Source: JAVJUS01 sp040220455 (GTDB lineage Bacteria; Pseudomonadota; Alphaproteobacteria; DSM-16000; Inquilinaceae). From it: a stretch of 24,799 nucleotides of DNA. Below the pieces are notes generated by a model. It was not told where the DNA came from and made no database searches. It saw only the letters and a program-made list of their open reading frames with translations. Where the stretch lies: positions 1 to 24,799 of the forward strand of contig JAVJUS010000096.1 in NCBI GenBank assembly GCA_040220455.1, read 5' to 3'. A program made the translations under genes and the position numbers. Shown piece after piece: positions 21,319 to 24,799 of the stretch. How positions within the stretch are numbered: the first letter of the stretch is position 1; each line of letters opens with the position of its first letter.

Positions 21319-22605
21319 CTAGACGGCTTGCGCCAGCCACAGCGTCATTGCCGGGACCGCGATGACGGCGGCAAGCATGGCGAGCAGCGGAATGAGAAAC
21401 GGCAGCGCTGCTCGGATGACGGACCGGACGGGCGTCTCGGCGATCGATGCGGTCACGAAGAGACAGAACCCGACTGGCGGGGTGATCACGCCGATCATCA
21501 AGTTCATCACGACTATCACTCCGAATTGAACCGGGGAGACGCCAAGGTCGAGGGCGATCGGCGCGAAGACCGGCACGAAGACGAGCATGGCGGCCGTCGA
21601 ATCCATGAACATGCCGATCACAAGGAGCGACATGTTGATGACCAGCATGACGACGATGAAGTTGGCCGCGTTGCCTCCCAGCAGTTCGCCAAGCCCCGCC
21701 GCAACGCCTTCGAGCGTGATGATCCAGCCGAGCACGGCTGCGATTCCCAGCAGCATCATGACGGCGGCTGCCTGGATCATGGCGCGGGTGATGCCGTCGA
21801 ACAGGTCGCGAAGGTTGGCGGTCTGATAAACGAACAGGCCGAGGCCCGCGGCATAGAGCGCTGCGACCGCTCCCGCCTCGGTGGGTGTCATGAAGCCGAA
21901 GAAGATGCCCGAGAGAATGATGGCAGGGGTCGCCAGCGGCAGGGCGGCATCGGCCAGGGCGGCAAGGATCCGCCCCGGGCTTGGACGTTCGACCGCACCC
22001 TTCAGCGGCATCGAGCGCGTCGCGAGATGGGTCCAGACCATCAGCGCCACCGTCATCGCGATACCTGGTATCACGCCGGCGAGAAACAGGGCACCGACCG
22101 AGGTGCCGGTGATCGCTCCATAAACGATCATCGGAATGCTCGGCGGAAAGATCGGCCCAACGGTGGACGACGCAGCAGTCACCGCTGCCGAGAAGGCCGG
22201 GTCATAGCCACGGTCCTTCATCGAGGGAATCATGACCTTGCCGATGCCGGCCGAATCCGCGAGCGCCGACCCTGACATGCCGGCGAAGATCAGAGATGAG
22301 AAGATGTTGGTCTGCGCCAGACCGCCCTTAAGCCAGGACAAGCAGGCCTGGGCGGCGGCGATCAGTCGCCTGGTGGCGCCGCTGATGTTCATGAACTCGC
22401 CGGCAATCAGATAGAGCGGAATCGCGATCAGCACCGAAGAGTCGATCGCGCCCGTCATTCGCACGGCGATATTTCCCGCCGGCAGACCCGATCCGATGAA
22501 ATACAGACAAACCGCCACCATGATCGCGAAGATCACTGGCAGCCTCAGCAGGATGAGGGCGATGAAGGCAAGGATCACAAGACCGGTCGACGACAGGGCT
22601 TCCAT
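21319..22605 (-). CDS. dctM: TRAP transporter large permease subunit
   Basis: A 428-residue membrane protein with about 12 helices. DctM landmarks are GEFMNISGATRRLIAAAQ, LIFAGMSGSALADSAGIG, FSAAVTAASSTVGPIFPPSIPMIVYG (key S-S-T-x-G-P and P-P-S motifs) and the late VNLMIGVITPPVGFCLFV-like segment, here MNLMIGVITPPVGFCLF. It is the ion-coupled transport subunit that works with DctQ and the periplasmic DctP. GAGGG overlaps the dctQ stop just before the ATG. The TRAP class imports carboxylates and related compounds using a sodium or proton gradient. Confidence 0.94.
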   Translation of the reverse strand: MEALSSTGLVILAFIALILLRLPVIFAIMVAVCLYFIGSGLPAGNIAVRMTGAIDSSVLIAIPLYLIAGEFMNISGATRRLIAAAQACLSWLKGGLAQTNIFSSLIFAGMSGSALADSAGIGKVMIPSMKDRGYDPAFSAAVTAASSTVGPIFPPSIPMIVYGAITGTSVGALFLAGVIPGIAMTVALMVWTHLATRSMPLKGAVERPSPGRILAALADAALPLATPAIILSGIFFGFMTPTEAGAVAALYAAGLGLFVYQTANLRDLFDGITRAMIQAAAVMMLLGIAAVLGWIITLEGVAAGLGELLGGNAANFIVVMLVINMSLLVIGMFMDSTAAMLVFVPVFAPIALDLGVSPVQFGVIVVMNLMIGVITPPVGFCLFVTASIAETPVRSVIRAALPFLIPLLAMLAAVIAVPAMTLWLAQAV

Positions 22606-22611
22606 CGTCCC

Positions 22612-23115
22612 TCATCCTCTCGGGAATGATGACGGCCGCCAGAGCGACACCAGGATCTCGACTAGCCGCCAGACATGGGCCCCAAGCATGCCCGCCAAGC
22701 CGACGACGATTGCGAGGCGCATCACGCCGTAGTCCAGCGGCAGCGAAGCGAACATCTGCATGCCTGCTTTGGCGATGGTTGGCGCCGCATGGATCAGAAC
22801 GAAGCCCAGTGCGGCAATGGCCATGACCTGCAGCACCGCGTCCCACCAACCAGGCGCCAGAGGGTCGTCTCTTCCGGCAAGCCGAAGGTCAACCCGAAAA
22901 TGCAGGTCTGACAGAGAAACCGCGATCGCCCCGAGGGCAACGCCCCAGACGAACAACAGCCGGGCCGTCTCTGAAACCCAGATGATGTTCACGTCGATCA
23001 TTCGGGCCAGGACGTTAAATCCAAGGAGTAGAAGTAGCCCAAGACCGAGGAGACCGGCAATCGCGGCGACAAGCGCCGCGATTGCCCGCCTTGCAGTACG
23101 CAGTCGCTCCAGCAT
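22612..23115 (-). CDS. dctQ: TRAP transporter small permease subunit
   Basis: A 167-residue protein with four membrane helices. The family motif appears as IIWVSETARLLFVWGVALGA followed by DLHFRVD, equivalent to the conserved W-x-E-E-x-x-R and H-x-x-V-D region of DctQ proteins. It partners with the large subunit encoded 6 nt downstream. The ribosome-binding site is weak: only CGAG about 11 nt upstream of the ATG, in the 31-nt gap after dctP, so reinitiation may help its translation. Confidence 0.92.
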   Translation of the reverse strand: MLERLRTARRAIAALVAAIAGLLGLGLLLLLGFNVLARMIDVNIIWVSETARLLFVWGVALGAIAVSLSDLHFRVDLRLAGRDDPLAPGWWDAVLQVMAIAALGFVLIHAAPTIAKAGMQMFASLPLDYGVMRLAIVVGLAGMLGAHVWRLVEILVSLWRPSSFPRG

Positions 23116-23146
23116 CTAAGCGAACAACTCGGGCCGCATGACACGA

Positions 23147-24196
23147 TCAGTCCGACAGATCGACGATCGTGCTATAGGTTTCCTCGCCAAGATATTCCGG
23201 TCCGAGCTCCTCAAGTGCCGGCATTGCCGCCTCCCGCAGCGCGTCAATATCCGCTTCCACGACTTCGGTGCCCGAGGCTTCCAGTTCAGCGATCAGCTCT
23301 TCCTGAACGCTCGCAGTGGCCTCCGCCGCGCGCTCACGTCCCTCTTCGAGCAGATCCACCATCAGATCCTGCAGGTTCTCCGGGAGCCCGCCCCACCACT
23401 CTGCATTGACGTAGATGTATTCGGGCGCATAGCTGTGATAGGTAAGACTGACGTATTCTTGCACCTCTTGAAGGGAAAAGCCGACGATAGTCGGCAGCGG
23501 ATTCTCCTGGGCCTCGATCGTCCCCGTCTGCAGCGCCGTGTAGACCTCAGCGAAGCTCATCGCCACGGCGTCGGTGCCAACCTCGCGGAAAACGTTGAAC
23601 ATCACTGGGATCTCGGGGACCCGCATGCGCAATCCGTCAAGGTCGTCGGGCCCTTCGATCGGGTGCCCGTTGCTGCTAATATGACGCGGCGCCCGCGGAT
23701 AAGCGGTCAATACGATGACACCGCGTTCCTCGACAAGTTCGTCGTTCCATTGCTGAGCAAGATCACTTTGCAATACGCGCTGGACATGATCAAACCCGGT
23801 AAGCAACCACGGCGCATAGAATGAGTTGTAATTTGCGTTGATCCCGAATCCTGATGCATGCATTTGCACCGTGTTGTTCGAGAGCTGCTCGAAGACCTCC
23901 AGGTCCTGCCCCAGCTGACCTGACGGGAAAAAATCGACCGCCACATTTCCACCAGTCTCCTCGGCGAGCCGATCGATGAAGTGCCTGACACCGACTCCTA
24001 GTGGCTCCTCCTCCGAGACCGTCATGGTAATCCGGAACGAGGTCTCCGGGTATTCTTGTGACAGCCCTGGGGTTGCAAGAGCAGTTGTCACGAACAGGCC
24101 AGCCACAAAGGGTATAGCGCGCAAGGAAAGTGAGGCCTGCGAGGGGCCGCTCTGATCCGTACCCCGGGAATGTCCTGCGAATGCGCTTCCGATCAT
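23147..24196 (-). CDS. dctP: TRAP transporter substrate-binding protein (DctP family)
   Basis: A 349-residue periplasmic receptor. A long N-terminus ends in a signal peptide core (AIPFVAGLFVTTALATPGLSQ, cleavage near residue 47). The mature part has VDFFPSGQLGQDLEVFEQL, the DctP motif region LDGLRMRVPEIPVMFNVFRE containing the conserved Arg that usually salt-bridges a substrate carboxylate, and AEVYTALQTGTIEAQENPL. The C-terminus is acidic. GGGAGG lies 5 nt before the ATG. It heads the eight-gene block C operon. An organic acid substrate is the best guess from the conserved Arg; identity is unknown. Confidence 0.93.
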   Translation of the reverse strand: MIGSAFAGHSRGTDQSGPSQASLSLRAIPFVAGLFVTTALATPGLSQEYPETSFRITMTVSEEEPLGVGVRHFIDRLAEETGGNVAVDFFPSGQLGQDLEVFEQLSNNTVQMHASGFGINANYNSFYAPWLLTGFDHVQRVLQSDLAQQWNDELVEERGVIVLTAYPRAPRHISSNGHPIEGPDDLDGLRMRVPEIPVMFNVFREVGTDAVAMSFAEVYTALQTGTIEAQENPLPTIVGFSLQEVQEYVSLTYHSYAPEYIYVNAEWWGGLPENLQDLMVDLLEEGRERAAEATASVQEELIAELEASGTEVVEADIDALREAAMPALEELGPEYLGEETYSTIVDLSD

Positions 24197-24307
24197 GCTG
24201 TCCTCCCAACTGTTGATACTGACACCCTTCTTATTGTTCTGGCTGATCCGATCACGTAGACAGCCAGATGACGTAACTCTGTTTCCACGTTGCCCCTAAT
24301 GAGGACA

Positions 24308-24330
24308 TGTTGAAACGTACATTGTCAACA
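24308..24330 (-). promoter_or_regulatory. Candidate GntR operator overlapping a -35 box upstream of dctP
   Basis: TGTTGA (24308-24313) and TCAACA (24325-24330) form a 6-bp inverted repeat with an 11-bp spacer. On the minus strand the second arm contains a consensus -35, TTGACA (24323-24328), about 130 bp upstream of dctP. No convincing -10 was found at the proper spacing. A further TGTTGA half-site is at 24211-24216. Overlap with the -35 suggests repression, plausibly by the GntR protein of the operon. Confidence 0.45.
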
Positions 24331-24429
24331 GTCCGACGATAAGCTGCGGCCACTGAAGCTCTTTCATCAGCTGCTGGCACTGTCGCGGGAACTGCGGCGT
24401 TCGGGATATCGGGCCGGCAGCGTGACGGT

Positions 24430-24799
24430 ATGCGGCCGATCTCGGATGCCCGCCATCAGTTCCCGCCCTCGGTCATCCAGGAGGCGGTCCGTCTGTATCT
24501 GCGGTTCACGCTGAGCTACCGCGACGTCGAGGAGCTGCTGGCCGAGCGCGGACTCGAGGTCAGCTACGAGACCGCTCGGCGCTGGGTGCTGAAGTTCGGA
24601 CCGGCGATCGCACGACGGCTCCGTCGGCAGCGACCGCGCCCAAGCCCGTGCTGGCACCTGGACGAGATGGTCGTCCGGATCGGCGGAGAACAGCTCTATC
24701 TGTGGTGCGCGGCCGACGACGAAGGCGAGGTCCTCGATGTCCTGGTCCAGCGCCGACGGAACAGAACCGCGGCGCTGAAGCTGATGCGCCGGCAGCTGA
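24430..24799 (+). CDS. IS6-family DDE transposase, N-terminal 123 codons
   Basis: Starts MRPISDARHQFPPSVIQ and continues with YLRFTLSYRDVEELLAERG, YETARRWVLKFGP and CWHLDEMVVRIGG, then LYLWCAADDEGEVLD carrying the expected second Asp region. The frame is open to the window edge, so the C-terminal portion with the catalytic Glu is outside. Compared with the left-edge copy it has Leu instead of Val in the H-x-DEM motif and several changes before it. Confidence 0.9.
   Translation, partial: MRPISDARHQFPPSVIQEAVRLYLRFTLSYRDVEELLAERGLEVSYETARRWVLKFGPAIARRLRRQRPRPSPCWHLDEMVVRIGGEQLYLWCAADDEGEVLDVLVQRRRNRTAALKLMRRQL
24659..24799. repeat. 141-bp exact inverted repeat shared with the window start
   Basis: Reverse complement of bases 1-141 without mismatch; divergence begins at 24658. 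Both copies lie at the same position in the IS6-like transposase gene. Confidence 0.9.

Larger units (their letters stand above)
24376..24799 (+). mobile_element. IS6-like insertion sequence, left-end part, cut by window edge
   Basis: A diverged terminal repeat GGCACTGTCGCGGGAACT is at 24376-24393, exactly 54 bp before the transposase ATG. It differs from the left-edge copy at 4 of 18 repeat positions and in the leader, showing it is a separate, older-diverged copy despite the identical last 141 nt. It lies in inverted orientation relative to the left-edge copy. Confidence 0.82.

Noticed and set aside
425..24375. Eight-base target duplications pairing IS6-like ends across cargo blocks
   Set aside because: The flanks compared (425-432, 2684-2691, 4648-4655, 16254-16261, 16698-16705, 24368-24375) match at best at 5-6 of 8 bases in either orientation, as expected by chance.
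24197..24375. A small RNA or CRISPR-like repeat upstream of dctP
   Set aside because: Only promoter- and operator-like half-sites are visible; there is no regularly spaced repeat and no terminator.

Overview
The window is GC-rich throughout. Its families (TRAP and two-ATPase CUT1-type transporters, a GMC oxidoreductase, AtuA/DUF4387, FCD-type GntR) point to a free-living or host-associated alphaproteobacterium; no rRNA or tRNA is present to test this. The two window ends are exact inverted copies of 141 bp lying inside an IS6-like transposase. That is what a complete contig looks like when assembly stopped at a repeated insertion sequence.

The layout is three cargo blocks separated by decayed IS6-like elements. 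Block A (436-2675) holds a TetR regulator divergent from a small operon: a four-helix membrane protein, a DUF1772 membrane protein and a LysE/RhtB exporter. Between A and B (2692-4647) lie stacked IS6-like end relics around an intact IS3-family element (2821-4089). Block B (4647-16261) is a carbohydrate or polyol module. It has a GMC oxidoreductase divergent from a regulator, then a solute-binding protein, two permeases, two ATPases, an inositol-dehydrogenase-like oxidoreductase, a TIM-barrel isomerase/epimerase and the severed C-terminus of an HpcH/HpaI-like aldolase. Between B and C (16262-16697) are three more IS6-like relics. Block C (16706-24196) is one tightly packed minus-strand operon: TRAP dctPQM, AtuA-like protein, DUF4387 protein, DehI-like protein, amidase and GntR. 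All six cargo boundaries are the same end (transposase-start side) of the IS6-like element.

The most unusual gene is at 6495-8201. It encodes a winged-helix DNA-binding domain fused to a complete ABC-type solute-binding domain that has no signal peptide. That domain is a full-length paralogue of the periplasmic binding protein encoded next door (8405-9751). I infer a cytoplasmic one-component regulator built from a duplicated binding protein, sensing the imported substrate. A 21-bp dyad sits at the middle of the divergent GMC/regulator intergenic region and is a candidate operator.

In block B, substrate would be captured by the binding protein, imported by the ABC transporter, oxidised by the GMC and Gfo/Idh/MocA enzymes and rearranged by the TIM-barrel enzyme. 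No kinase is present, so a non-phosphorylative route is likely. In block C, a TRAP system would import an organic acid or amide handled by the AtuA/DUF4387 pair and the amidase, with the GntR protein as autoregulator. The substrates of both blocks cannot be read from sequence alone.
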